Part shown: in pieces, positions 54,432 through 64,000 of the stretch
Numbering within the stretch: position 1 is the first letter of the stretch
Layout: each line of letters starts with the position of its first letter
Source: Ahaetulla prasina
Taxonomy: Eukaryota; Chordata; Lepidosauria; Squamata; Colubridae
Assembly: GCF_028640845.1 (NCBI RefSeq)
Contig: NC_080542.1
Span: 14,711,901 to 14,775,900 of the forward strand
Length of the DNA stretch: 64,000 bases
Reading direction: 5' to 3'
Position numbers and translations under genes: made by a program
The notes under the pieces: model-generated
What the model was told of the DNA's origin: nothing
The model's database searches: none
Seen by the model: only the letters and a program-made list of their open reading frames with translations

Positions 54432-57400
54432 GTCAGTATCCCTCTGCTACTGCTCCTCCAGCTCAACTTCTTTTTGCTTTATTTCTACCTGTTCTGTATT
54501 ATGTATCTTCCATTTTTCTGCTGAAACATTTGCAGTTGCTAGTTGGTCAGTATGTTAATTCCAATGTCCGTGGTTAGCCATTTTTTAATACCAGAACTAG
54601 GAGAAAATCAGCTTGTCCAATCACTGGAGATTAAATTGGGACAAATCACACTTTCTATGGCACTAAAAAGCTTGACAAATTTAAAACTTGGAGATGCCCT
54701 CAGTATAATCCCGAGTTTCTTCGCATTTCATCTCAACCAGAAATTAAAACAATAAGCCCTCCAATGTGTTTGAGAAACTTTTCCAGTTTTTATAATTCTA
54801 CAATGGAAAAGTGGAACTGACTTCCTGCTCTTAGAAAAATAGAGGCAAAATTGAAATCAAATACTATCTTAGCATCCAAATTAATCCTGGAAGAAATATT
54901 TTACCATGAATTTTAAATCTTAAGTACAGAAGAAGAATCTTAAATACAGAAGAAAGCAGGCTACAAAGGATTTCTTGGTTTGATTTTAGCTTTTTGCTCC
55001 ACTTTATCAATGACTCCCTATCCATATAATCAAGTTATGGTTTGCCAGATATCTGTTTTTGTGTTTTTGTATATGCGTATGCATGTATGTGTGTACACAC
55101 ACCACATATATGCACACAGTAAGTATGTATATATTGTGTGTATGTGCATGTGAGACAGACAGTAGATATCTTCAGACAGTAGATATTTCTTCAGATAGTA
55201 GATATTTCTTCATCTTCAGACAGTAGATATTTTTGATTTGCGTGTGTATATATGTACACACACACAAAATTAGAAATATCTACTGTCTGAATCTAAAGCA
55301 GAAGTATATTCATGCAGTTTATAATTCTCACTGAAGGGTCTACACTCATAATTACCAATACACTTTGGCTCTGGCATTTGCTGTAAAGGAGATCAATGAA
55401 AATTCTGGGATTTTATCCAACGTTAGCCTCGGTTTCCACATCGCTAGCAACTATCTTGAGGAATATACAACTTATCTCTTAGCAATGGAATTTCTATCTA
55501 CAAAGGATAAATTCATCCCAAACTACAAATGTAATGAGCAGACGAATATGGTTGCCATCATTGGAGGATCCCATACTAAAACCTGTCTCAACATTGCAAT
55601 CATTCTGTGCAACTACAAATTTCCCCAGGTGAGTTAAATAGAATAGAATAGAATAGAATTTTTTATTGGCCAAGTGTGATTGGACACACAAGGAATTTGT
55701 CTTGGTGCATATGCTCTCAGTGTACATAAAAGAAAAGATACGTTCATCAAGGTACAACATTTACAACACATAAATGTGGAGCAAGATGAAAAGTTCTTGA
55801 GTTTATTATTTTCAAATGTTGAGTCCTCATGATCACTCTTTTTTTTTTTAGAGCATTTTTTTTTTATTTTCCATAATAATTCCCACAATTTGACCAGTGT
55901 ACAATACAATCACTTATCCAACGATCAGTCCTATACTCAAATTATACTCAATCAGGGCTGCTCGACTGCCACTCCCCCCTTTAATCCTTTCTTCCCTTCT
56001 CATCCTTCTTAAACTTTCCCCACCACCTTCTCCTCGCTTTCCTACTTCCCCTCCTCTTTCCCACTTCTCACTACCATCCTTTCTAACCCTCTATCTTCTC
56101 CTTCTTCTCCTCCCCTATCCTTTCTTCTCCCTCCCTTCTTTCCTCCCTACCCACCTGCCTACCTACTTTCTTCCTTCTTTACTCCTCTTTCCTTACCCTT
56201 TCCCTTCGGGAGTGTTTGCCGAGCAGTCCCGACATTACACCATTCCAACTTGTTTAATTCTACCATTATTCCTGTACAATGGCAACCAATCAATTTATAG
56301 TCTTCCCCTTCCCCCCCTCATTCCCCCCCCCCCGAGACTTCCCAGAACAGAATACAGGGTATTGTAACTAACAAACATAATCTAAAATATAACATAAAAC
56401 ATATTCCATTTCACACCATCACACTATCAATTCCCTTCTTTCTTAAACTAATACATAGCAATTCCTAACTTCACTCAAAAACTAATTGATATTTTTTAAT
56501 CTGATACTTATTTTGAATATAATCAATCCACTTCCTCCATTCCAAAATATATTTTTCTTGTGTACAGTCTTTCAAGTAGGCAGAAATTTTTGCCATTTCT
56601 GCTAAATTTGATACTTTACTAATCCATTCTCCAATTGTAGGTAAGTCTTCTTTCTTCCAATATTGTGCAATCAATAGTCTTGCAGCAGTTATTAAATTCA
56701 GAATCAGTTTTGTCTCTATAACAGTGCAATCTGAAATTATTCCTAATAAAAAGAACTGTGGAACAAACTTGATCTTCTTTTTCAAAATGTTCTGCATAAT
56801 CCACCATATTTTAATCCAAAAGGCTTTAACTTTTTTGCAAGTCCACCATATATGATAATAGGTAGCATCCTCACAATCGGCTGGATTATTGCAATGCTCT
56901 CTACATGGGGCTGCCTTGAGGTGCACCCGGAGGCTACAGTTAGTCCAGAATGCAGCTGCGCGAGTGGTAACGGGAGCCGTTCGTGGCTCCCATGTAACAC
57001 CACTGCTCCGTAGTCTGCACTGGCTTCCTGTGGTCTTTCGGGTGCGCTTCAAGATTCTGGTTACCACCTTTAAAGCGCTCCATGGCTTAGGACCCGGGTA
57101 CTTACGAGACCGCCTGCTGCTACCTTATGCCTCCCACCGACCCGTACGCTCTCACAGAGAGGGCCTTCTCAGGGTGCCGTCTGCCAAACAATGTCGGCTG
57201 GCGGCCCCCAGGAGTAGGGCCTTCTCTGTGGGAGCACCAACACTCTGGAACGAACTCCCCCCTGGCTTACGTCAAGTGCCTGATCTTCGGACCTTTCGTC
57301 GTGAGCTTAAAACATATTTATTCATTCAAGCAGGACTGGCATAAATAGCTGTTTTAAATTGGGGTTTTAATAATATTTTAAATTTTTAAATGTTTTAATA

Positions 57401-59728
57401 ATCGGCCGCATAGTAATAGTTCTTTTTAAATTCTTTTAATTGTAAATATTTCGTGTTTTATTTTGGCTGTACACCGCCCTGAGTCCTTCGGGAGAAGGGC
57501 GGTATAGAAATTTAATAAAATAAAATAAATAAATAAAATAAATCACATCTCCAACATTTTTCTCATGATCACTCTTATGCAAAAGATTCCAGAAGCAAGA
57601 AATATTTTTAATTTAATGAGTAAGTTATTAGATACGAAGATTATCAACAAAGGGGTCTCCTTGTTGCGTGACGAGCAGTACTAAATTTGAAGATATTAAT
57701 TGGTAAAAAAAATAGTTTTTAGGAACTTGCCTTGCATATTCTCTCAAACACAGTTATTGTATTACACATGGCTATATGCATTAAGCCTTTATTTTTGTTT
57801 TTTTCCCTAGAAAACTCCCATTTAACTAGGTTCTTCTGTCTTTCCCCCATTTAGATCACATTTGGATCACCACCGTTGATGTATAATGACAACTCAACAC
57901 TTTTTGTAAAATGGATGTTCCCCGATGAGATGCACCATCTTAAAGGGATACTGCACGTACTGTTGCATTTTGGATGGAATTGGGTTGGGTTGATTTCTCT
58001 GTTTGAGGAAGATAGAGAGAGATTTGTTCAAAAGGGTCTTTCCATGTTTTCTGAGAGAGGAATCTGCTTTGACTTTATGGAATGTATTCCCAAAATGATG
58101 TATGGTAGTCAAGCTGCTGAAATGGTGGAGGAAGCAGATAAATTATATAGAGTGATCATGGGGAGTACAGTCATTGCAGTGATCTTCAATGCTGAAGCTA
58201 CAAGCATAGTGGCTTTGAGGGTGATACTCTCTCTCTTAGATTCTGACGATATTCCAAAGGAGAGAAAAGCCAAAGTTTGGATCATGCCACCTCAAATGGA
58301 ATTCACCTCCATTCTAATGCAAAGACCATTGCCCATTGATTTTCTCCATGGTTCAATTTCCTTTGCACTTCACTCCAAGGAGCTAATGGGATTCCAACAA
58401 TTTATGCAGAAGAGAAACCCAAACTTAGAAAAACACGATGGGTTTATTAGGGATTTCTGGAAAGATACATTTGAATGCTCATTCTCCAGTGATATTACAG
58501 ATGGGAATGCTGAAAGGATCTGCACTGGAGAAGAGAAGCTGGAGACTCTTCCTAATTCTGTCTTTGAGACCAGCGTGGGTGGACATAGTTACAGCATCTA
58601 CAATGCAGTCTATGCTGTGGCACATGCTCTGAGGGCCTTGCATGCCTCCAAACTCAAAGAGAGTCGAAAAATTGATAAAAGGAGCTGGAAGTACTTCCTT
58701 CGATCACCATGGCAGGTAACGTTTACTAATCCAAATCAGGAATCATGTAAAATCGTGTAATCATGTAAAAAATGTTGGCTTATTGTTTTTTTCCCTCCTT
58801 TCCTTTTGAAAGTGTCTTTATTTATTTATATTTCATAATTCTTGAATGTTCGTGGTATTCTCTTATGCAAAAACTGAAAAATATTAAAAACATTTTAACA
58901 ATGAAGGTCGTTTATGCAAAATTGGTTGAAATGTGAAAATAAACTTAAGCTATTGAAAAAGTTTGAAAAACAAACAAACCCTGACATATGAACTTTATTT
59001 TATGTGTGAAATGCTATGTCAGATATCATATTTAATGTACTATATTTAACAATTTCACATGTAAAAAGTTTTTCAATGAATAGAATGAAGAAAATTTCAA
59101 GTTTAATTTGTTTTCGATTATATTTTATTTTTCCCCCCCCAAAGATAATTGCTGAGGTGGAACAGAAGGCTGTTTTGGCTTATATATTTCTATATTGGAG
59201 TATTCATATGCCAGAATAGTACATTTATAAATCCTAATATGCTGGGTTGATCAAAGAAGCTAATATGTCATTGTTCTTCCTTTTCCAATGTTGTGCTGGA
59301 ATTTTCATGTAACACTTTTTCAGGTGAAAACAGACAACAGAGTAGAAAATCTATGTGATTTTGAATCGTTGAAATGTTTCTTTTTCAATTATAAATACTG
59401 TAGATTGGTGAAAAAAATGACTTTTCATTGGGAATAAACCATACTGAAGAAACTGAGAGGTCTCCATATAATATTTATGTATCTTTGATTCTTCATTCAG
59501 CTCCATCACTTTTTGCAGCAAGTCTCTTTTAACAACAGTGCTGGAGAACAGGTTTCTTTTGGCCCCAATGGAGAATTGGAAACTGGGTTTGATATTTTCA
59601 GTTGGGTCACATTTCCAAACATGTCCTTTCTGAAAGTCCAAATTGGAAAGATAGACCCCATGGCTCCCCCAGAAAAGTTCCTTACCATTTCTGCCAAGGA
59701 TGCGGTTTGGCCCCTCATATTTAACCAG
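54196..59728 (+). CDS. Vomeronasal type-2 receptor gene 3, 5' part (runs past window)
   Basis: Close paralogue of gene 2. Coding exons seen: 54196-54431, 55337-55628, 57855-58715, 59501-59728, in phase, 539 codons without a stop. They cover the signal peptide and the whole Venus flytrap. The cysteine-rich and 7TM exons are not found in 59729-64000, which is plausible given that gene 2 has an 8.5-kb intron 4. The start at 54196 aligns with the gene 2 start; an in-frame ATG at 54181 is an alternative. The exon 1 donor is GTCAGT, weaker than the GTAAGT of gene 2. Whether the whole gene is functional cannot be judged here. Confidence 0.9.
55153..55290. repeat. ~20-bp minisatellite with inverted partner
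   Basis: Several tandem units of CAGACAGTAGATATTTCTT type (55153-55234), then TG-rich DNA, then the reverse complement AGAAATATCTACTGTCTGA at 55272-55290, 47 bp upstream of exon 2. Gene 2 has only a single related word (AATATCAACTGTCTGAATC near 30752). Confidence 0.8.
55337..55628 (+). CDS. V2R gene 3 exon 2
   Basis: Acceptor [38 protein letters not shown]. Donor CAG|GTGAGT. 292 nt. Confidence 0.93.
55638..55772 (-). mobile_element. CR1-L3-like (Snake1-type) 3' tail, antisense
   Basis: (AATAG)n then TTTTTTATTGGCCAAGTGTG. It is only about 135 bp of the 3' end of the family at 43030-46340, inserted 9 bp after the exon 2 donor of gene 3. Absent from gene 2. Confidence 0.9.
55841..57562 (-). 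mobile_element. L1-type LINE 3' part, antisense, with nested L2
   Basis: Poly(T) start, pyrimidine-rich antisense 3' UTR (55900-56470), then the minus-strand ORF2 C-terminus (T-Y-Y-H-I-W-W-T-C-K-K, W-I-K-I-W-W). After the nested L2 it resumes at 57542-57562 with the expected upstream C-W-R-C codons. Flanked by the 14-bp duplication TCATGATCACTCTT at 55827-55840 and 57563-57576. Confidence 0.88.
56880..57540 (+). mobile_element. L2-type LINE 3' fragment, sense, nested in L1
   Basis: RT C-terminal frame 56889-57344 ([26 protein letters not shown]), 3' hairpin CACCGCCCTGAGTCCTTCGG, AAAT-rich tail. Confidence 0.92.
57855..58715 (+). CDS. V2R gene 3 exon 3 (Venus-flytrap core)
   Basis: Acceptor TTTCCCCCATTTAG, 287 codons, phase 0, donor CAG|GTAACG. 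I-T-F-G-S-P-P-L-M-Y-N start; [19 protein letters not shown]. It has P-P where genes 1 and 2 have T-A in W-I-M-T-A-Q-M. Single copy, unlike gene 2. Confidence 0.95.
58716..59500. other. Intron 3 of V2R gene 3
   Basis: Aligns with intron 3 of gene 2 at both ends. Lacks the L2, the repeated exon block and the mariner MITE found there. Confidence 0.6.
59501..59728 (+). CDS. V2R gene 3 exon 4
   Basis: Acceptor CTTCATTCAG, 76 codons, phase 0, donor [31 protein letters not shown], ends F-N-Q. Confidence 0.95.
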
Positions 59729-60149
59729 GTGTGTCTTATTTTTCACTTTTTAGGAAATCATGTATTCATTGATACACAGATGTAAATAATTAAATAATAA
59801 TCACAATCAAACTTGATTTAACAACCTCACTTTTTTCGTTTGAGGTACATAAACTACTGAAGTACACGTATATATAGGTGGCTTAAAGTCTAAATACCTA
59901 CAATATTTATTTACTTCCAGTGCAAAATCATACCAATACATACCATAGTAGTAATCTCTACTAATTACTCAGTGGGTCATATTATGAAAATGAGGATTAC
60001 AATTAATTGTATTGTAAAGTACAATACAATTAGAGAAGATAAAATGGGATATGATAAAACAAAATGCAAAGATATATAATGAAATGAATGGAAGATGGAA
60101 GACAGTAGGCACTTAAGTGAATTAATTACTTTAGAGATGGAAGACAGTA
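59729..60149. other. Intron 4 start of V2R gene 3
   Basis: Homologous to 39324-39720 of gene 2. Contains a local duplication of GATGGAAGACAGTAGGCACT (60093 and 60136) directly before the L2 tail. Confidence 0.6.
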
Positions 60150-60162
60150 GGCACTTTTATAT

Positions 60163-60209
<47 letters not shown>

Positions 60210-61639
60210 TTATTTAAATTTGTATACCGCCCTTCTCCCGAAGGACTCAGGGTGGTTCACAGCCAAGTAAAAATACACAAAACACTATAAATACAATTAA
60301 AATACAATTAAAAAACTTATTTAAATTGGCCACAATTAAAATTTGGAGATAAAACCCATTAAAAAACCCATAACTTAAAAAACTACCCCAGTCCAGCGCA
60401 GATAAATAAGTAAGTTTTAAGCTCGCGGCGAAAGGTTCGGAGGTCCGGAAGTTGACGAAGTCCTGGGGGGAGTTTGTTCCAGAGGGCGGGAGCCCCCACA
60501 GAGAAGGCCCTTCCCCTGCGTGTCGCCAGACGACACTGTCGCGCCGACGGCACCCTGAGGAGTCCCTCTCTGTGAGAGCGCACGGGTCGGTGAGAGGTAT
60601 TCGGTAGCAGCAGGCGGTCCCGTAAGTAACCCGGCCCTATGCCATGGAGCGCTTTAAAGACGTTCACCAACACCTTGAAGCGCACCCGGAAGGCCACAGG
60701 TAGCCAGTGCAGCCTGCGCAGGATGGGTGTCACTCGGGAGCCACGAGGGGCTCCCTCTATCACCCGCGCAGCTGCATTCTGGACCAACTGCAGCCTCCGG
60801 ATGCCCTTCAAGGGGAGCCCCATGTAGAGAGCATTGCAGTAGTCCAGACGAGATGTCACAAGGGCGTGAGTGACTGTGCACAAGGCATCCCGGTCTAGAA
60901 AGGGGCGCAACTGGCGCACCAGGCGAACCTGGTGGAAAGCTCTCCTGGAGACGGCCGTCAAATGGTCTTCAAAAGACAGCCGTGCATCCAGGAGAATGCC
61001 CAAATTGCGCACCCTCTCCATCGGGGCCAATGACTCGCTCCCGACAGTCAGTCGCGGACTCAGCTGACTGTACCGGGATGCCAGCATCTACAGCCACTCC
61101 GTCTTGGAGGGATTGAGCTTGAGCCTGTTTCTCCCCATCCAGACCCGTACGGCTTCCAAACACCGGGACAGCACTTCGATAGCTTCATTGGGGTGGCCCG
61201 GTGTGGAAAAGTACAGCTGGGTGTCATCAGCGTACAGCTGGTACCTCACACCGAAGCCACTGATGATCTCACCCAGCGGCTTCATATAGATGTTGAACAG
61301 AAGGGGCGAGAGAATCGACCCCTGCGGCACCCCACAAGTGAGGCGCCGCGGGGTCGACCTCTGCCCCCCCATCAACACCATCTGCGACCGGTCGGAGAGA
61401 TAGGAGGAGAACCACCGATAAACGGTGCCTCCCACTCCCAATCCCTCCAACTGGCGCAGCAGGATACCATGGTCGATGGTATCAAAAGCCGCTGAGAGGT
61501 CTAATAGGACCAGGGCAGAGGAATAACCCCTATCCCTGGCCCTCCAGAGATCATCCACCAACGCGACCAAAGCCGTCTCAGTGCTGTAACCGGGTCGGAA
61601 GCCGGACTGGAACGGGTCCAGATAGACAGTTTCCTCCAC
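60150..61639 (-). mobile_element. L2-type LINE, 5'-truncated, antisense, well preserved
   Basis: (TTTA)n at 60159-60212, 3' hairpin, then two long minus-strand frames: 60383-61087 (RT C-terminus, 234 residues) and 61088-61639 (RT core, 183 residues, Y-A-D-D-T-Q-L-Y). The frames meet at one stop (TAG after T-E-W-L). The cleanest copy of this family in the window. Confidence 0.94.
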
Positions 61640-62058
61640 CTCAATGTTTCGTATATAAGATGTCCTTTGTGGGAAAAACCTAACTATAAACTTAACAGTT
61701 CAAGTGACTACATGTATATTTGGGCCCTGAAGAGAATAGAATTATTTTGTTTGTTTGTTTGAGAACTAGTATCTCATTTTTGTGAAGCGATATCTCTATG
61801 TGTTGAGCCCTTGCTGAGTAATGACAATGGAGTAGAACATTTGAAGTAGTCAAGTATCTTTAAATAAATTAGTAAAATCATGACACTCTAGAAATATCCA
61901 TAGCTTAATGGAAAGAAACCATTTGTTGCAACAGAACGAACATATTGTAAAAATGGCATAAATGTGGTTTTTGGTTTAATCTCCTTAGATTTAAATTTAT
62001 ATTAGCCTCTCTGAAAGAAATTAAACAGGGTCCAGAAAGTCTTTGTTTTAGCTTAGAC
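61640..62058. other. Intron 4 of V2R gene 3, homologous to gene 2
   Basis: Resumes the alignment with gene 2 around 39745-39900 (TATAAGATGTCCTTT). No exon 5 found. Confidence 0.55.
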
Positions 62059-62399
62059 CAGGAGTCAGCAACTTGCAACTCAGGAGCCGCATGTGGCTCT
62101 TTCACCCCTCTGCTGTGACTCCCTATCACTCAAAATATGTGTCACAATCATCAATGTGCGAGACCCGCCAGCACACAATTTATTGAGTTTTTCAATCCCT
62201 GGTAGGGCAACCATGGATAAATCCAAAAAAAGAATAGTTTCAGAAAAAAACAGAATGTTTAATTCAATCACATATGCTAGTTTTATGGCCCTCAAGAGAT
62301 AGTCAGGCACGGGAAGGGTTTTGTGGCTCCTGGTGTTTTCTTTTCTGTGAGAAATGGGTCCAAATGGCTCTTTGAGTGTTTAAGGTTCCAGACTTTCTG
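62059..62399. mobile_element. hAT-type element
   Basis: Left end CAGGAGTCAGCAAC, internal GAGCCGCATGTGGCTC, right part CAAATGGCTCTTTGAGTG and GGTTCCAGACTTTCTG. Terminal repeats are diverged and no clean duplication was found. Confidence 0.65.
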
Positions 62400-63404
62400 C
62401 TGGATATACTACCTATCTGACTAACCAGCTAACTAGTTATGCTAATCCAAGTGAAGTAAAATGATTGCATGCTAAGCATAATAATCACCCTTTCAGTGTT
62501 GATAGCATTTATCTGCTGTTGGGCATCATGTGAATTTAATAAATAAAATAAAACGGGGGGGGGGGAAGCAGATTTTTTAAAATAAAAATTAGATAAGCTA
62601 TATGAATCAATGAGGAAAACAATATCAGACAATGAACTGCTTTTGATTGGACTGCAGGTTTCTAAGAGGGAATTTGATTTATAAGTGGCATCATACATAG
62701 TTCAACTTAATAATTTCATGGAAACATTTTTCCCAAAATGTTAATGTCAACATTCCAGAAAACCCCTCCTGCAGAAAAGACTCCGAAGCCAACATCTTTC
62801 AAAGTTCTTTTACTACCATAGGTAAACTGGCACAGTTGGATGAAAACTGAAACTGAGGATTCAGGTTCCTCCCTCAGTCATTCAAACTCCAAAATCTCCA
62901 CCCTCATGACCCCTCTGCCGGTCACATGTTCCAATCCTCAACTATCCCATGTCGAATCATCATTCCGGCCACTCCTTCTCCAGATGCGAACCTAGCCTGA
63001 CCTTGACCGGCAGGAAAAATGTTGTTACGTCTAATAGCCATTTGTACCCTCACCCCCCTCTCCTACTTTCCCACACCCAGAAGAGTGGCAGCGTGTGGAA
63101 ACCTTCAGCCTAGTATGGCTTCCAAAGCTGACAGTTGACTTATGGATAAAAAGGTTTAGGGTTAACATTAAGCTAATAAGCATTTTTGTGGCACCAGTTG
63201 AGTGAGGGAGTTATCAGCATCCTCTGCAAATCATTAAAAAGAAGGTGAGGTTCTAGTCCTGCTCCAGGGACAAAGCCAGCTGAATGATTTTGGGCTAGTC
63301 ATCCTCTCATTCTGGAAAGGAGGAAATTACAAATCACTTCTGAAAAAACTTCAAAAAGTTCTCCAGGCAGTGTCTCAGAACTGGGCATGATTCAATGGAA
63401 GCAA
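62400..63404. other. Intron 4 of V2R gene 3, nothing recognised
   Basis: No V2R cysteine-rich exon, RNA gene or named repeat could be identified. A CCCTCTCC-rich patch lies near 63040-63060. Confidence 0.45.
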
Positions 63405-63519
63405 GAAAAAAAAAAAAGGAACAGTTAAGCAAGTGTTTCTCCAACCCAGCAAATTTAGGAGGTGTAGATTTCAACTCCCAACTTCAGCATGCTGGTTGGG
63501 AAAATAACAGAATAACTTT

Positions 63520-64000
63520 GGAAGTATTCTAGTTCAACCCCACCTGACTCAGATAACCCTACATCATTTCAGACTAATAGCTTTCCAATCTCTTCTAAAA
63601 AAATATCCCATGTTGGAGGTCCCATAATTTCTGAAGGCAAGATGTTCCACCGATTAATTGTTCAAATGGACAGGAAATTTCTCCTTAGTTCTGCATTGGT
63701 TCTCTCCTTAATTAGTTTCCATCCATTATCTTCATTAATGAAGGCATTATCTTGCCTTCAGGAGTTTTGGAGAATAGGTTTATTTATTTATTTATTTATT
63801 TATTTTATTTGTCACAACAGTATATGTAAGCATAAGCATGAAATAACTTCAATCTCCTAAACATCTTTGCTGCTCTTCGCCATACTCTTTCTATACTCTC
63901 AACATTTTTTTATATTTTTATATTGTGGCAACCAAAACTGGATGCAATATTGCAAGTGTTTCCTTCCTGGGATATTATAAAGTGGCACAAACACTTCATC
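63520..64000 (-). mobile_element. CR1-type LINE 3' part, antisense, with nested Vingi-like tail
   Basis: CAGGAAATTTCTCCTTAGTT and AACCAAAACTGGATGCAATA are CR1 antisense. At 63779-63850 a (TTTA)n and TTTGTCACAACAGTATATG tail of the Vingi-like family is inserted. The CR1 copy is the orthologue of the one split by an L2 in gene 2. It continues past the window end. Confidence 0.82.

Noticed and set aside
55897..56367. 156-codon pyrimidine-rich frame
   Set aside because: It lies in the antisense 3' UTR of an L1 element; low complexity and no conserved domain.
59729..64000. Search for exons 5 and 6 of V2R gene 3
   Set aside because: No cysteine-rich block or 7TM frame was found, so the gene is taken to continue past the window rather than to be truncated.

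Overview
This is nuclear DNA of a squamate reptile, most probably a snake. The coding content is a tandem array of vomeronasal type-2 receptor (V2R, class C GPCR) genes. The rest is the repeat mix expected of a snake: L2-type and CR1-type LINEs, L1 fragments, Sauria-type SINEs with a Bov-B-like tail, LINE copies ending in an (ATTCT)n/(AATAG)n microsatellite, and many short hAT elements with 8-bp target-site duplications. The species call is inference from families and repeats; no diagnostic single-copy gene is present.

Three V2R genes lie on the + strand, each with the classic six-coding-exon plan: signal peptide/N-terminus, Venus-flytrap part 1, Venus-flytrap core, Venus-flytrap end, cysteine-rich linker, 7TM. 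Gene 1 (8132-19213) is complete and open: its exons sum to 2631 nt, 876 codons plus stop, with matching phases at every junction. Gene 2 (29505-49941) is also complete (2637 nt, 878 codons plus stop) and is stretched by an 8.5-kb intron 4 full of LINEs. Gene 3 (from 54196) is a close paralogue of gene 2; exons 1-4 are intact and exons 5-6 must lie beyond 64000. Introns and upstream DNA of genes 2 and 3 also align, so they arose by segmental duplication; several mobile elements are present in one copy and absent at the matching site of the other.

Layout: 1-8100 holds decayed LTR-retrotransposon relics (copia-like gag, gypsy-like gag/protease/pol) with LINE fragments. 8.1-19.2 kb is gene 1, whose introns contain four hAT elements, a Tc1 relic and LINE tails. 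19.2-29.5 kb is an intergenic repeat field. 29.5-49.9 kb is gene 2. 49.9-54.2 kb is an intergenic L2 copy. 54.2-64 kb is gene 3.

The most unusual structure is in gene 2. A 969-bp block (35731-36699) containing most of the ligand-binding exon 3 plus the start of intron 3 is repeated at 37680-38648. The two copies are separated exactly by a 5'-truncated antisense L2 (36700-37679), so the exon copies look like a giant target-site duplication around a LINE. The second exon copy stays open and keeps its donor but has lost its acceptor. Coordinates and counts were read by eye; no alignment or database search was run.
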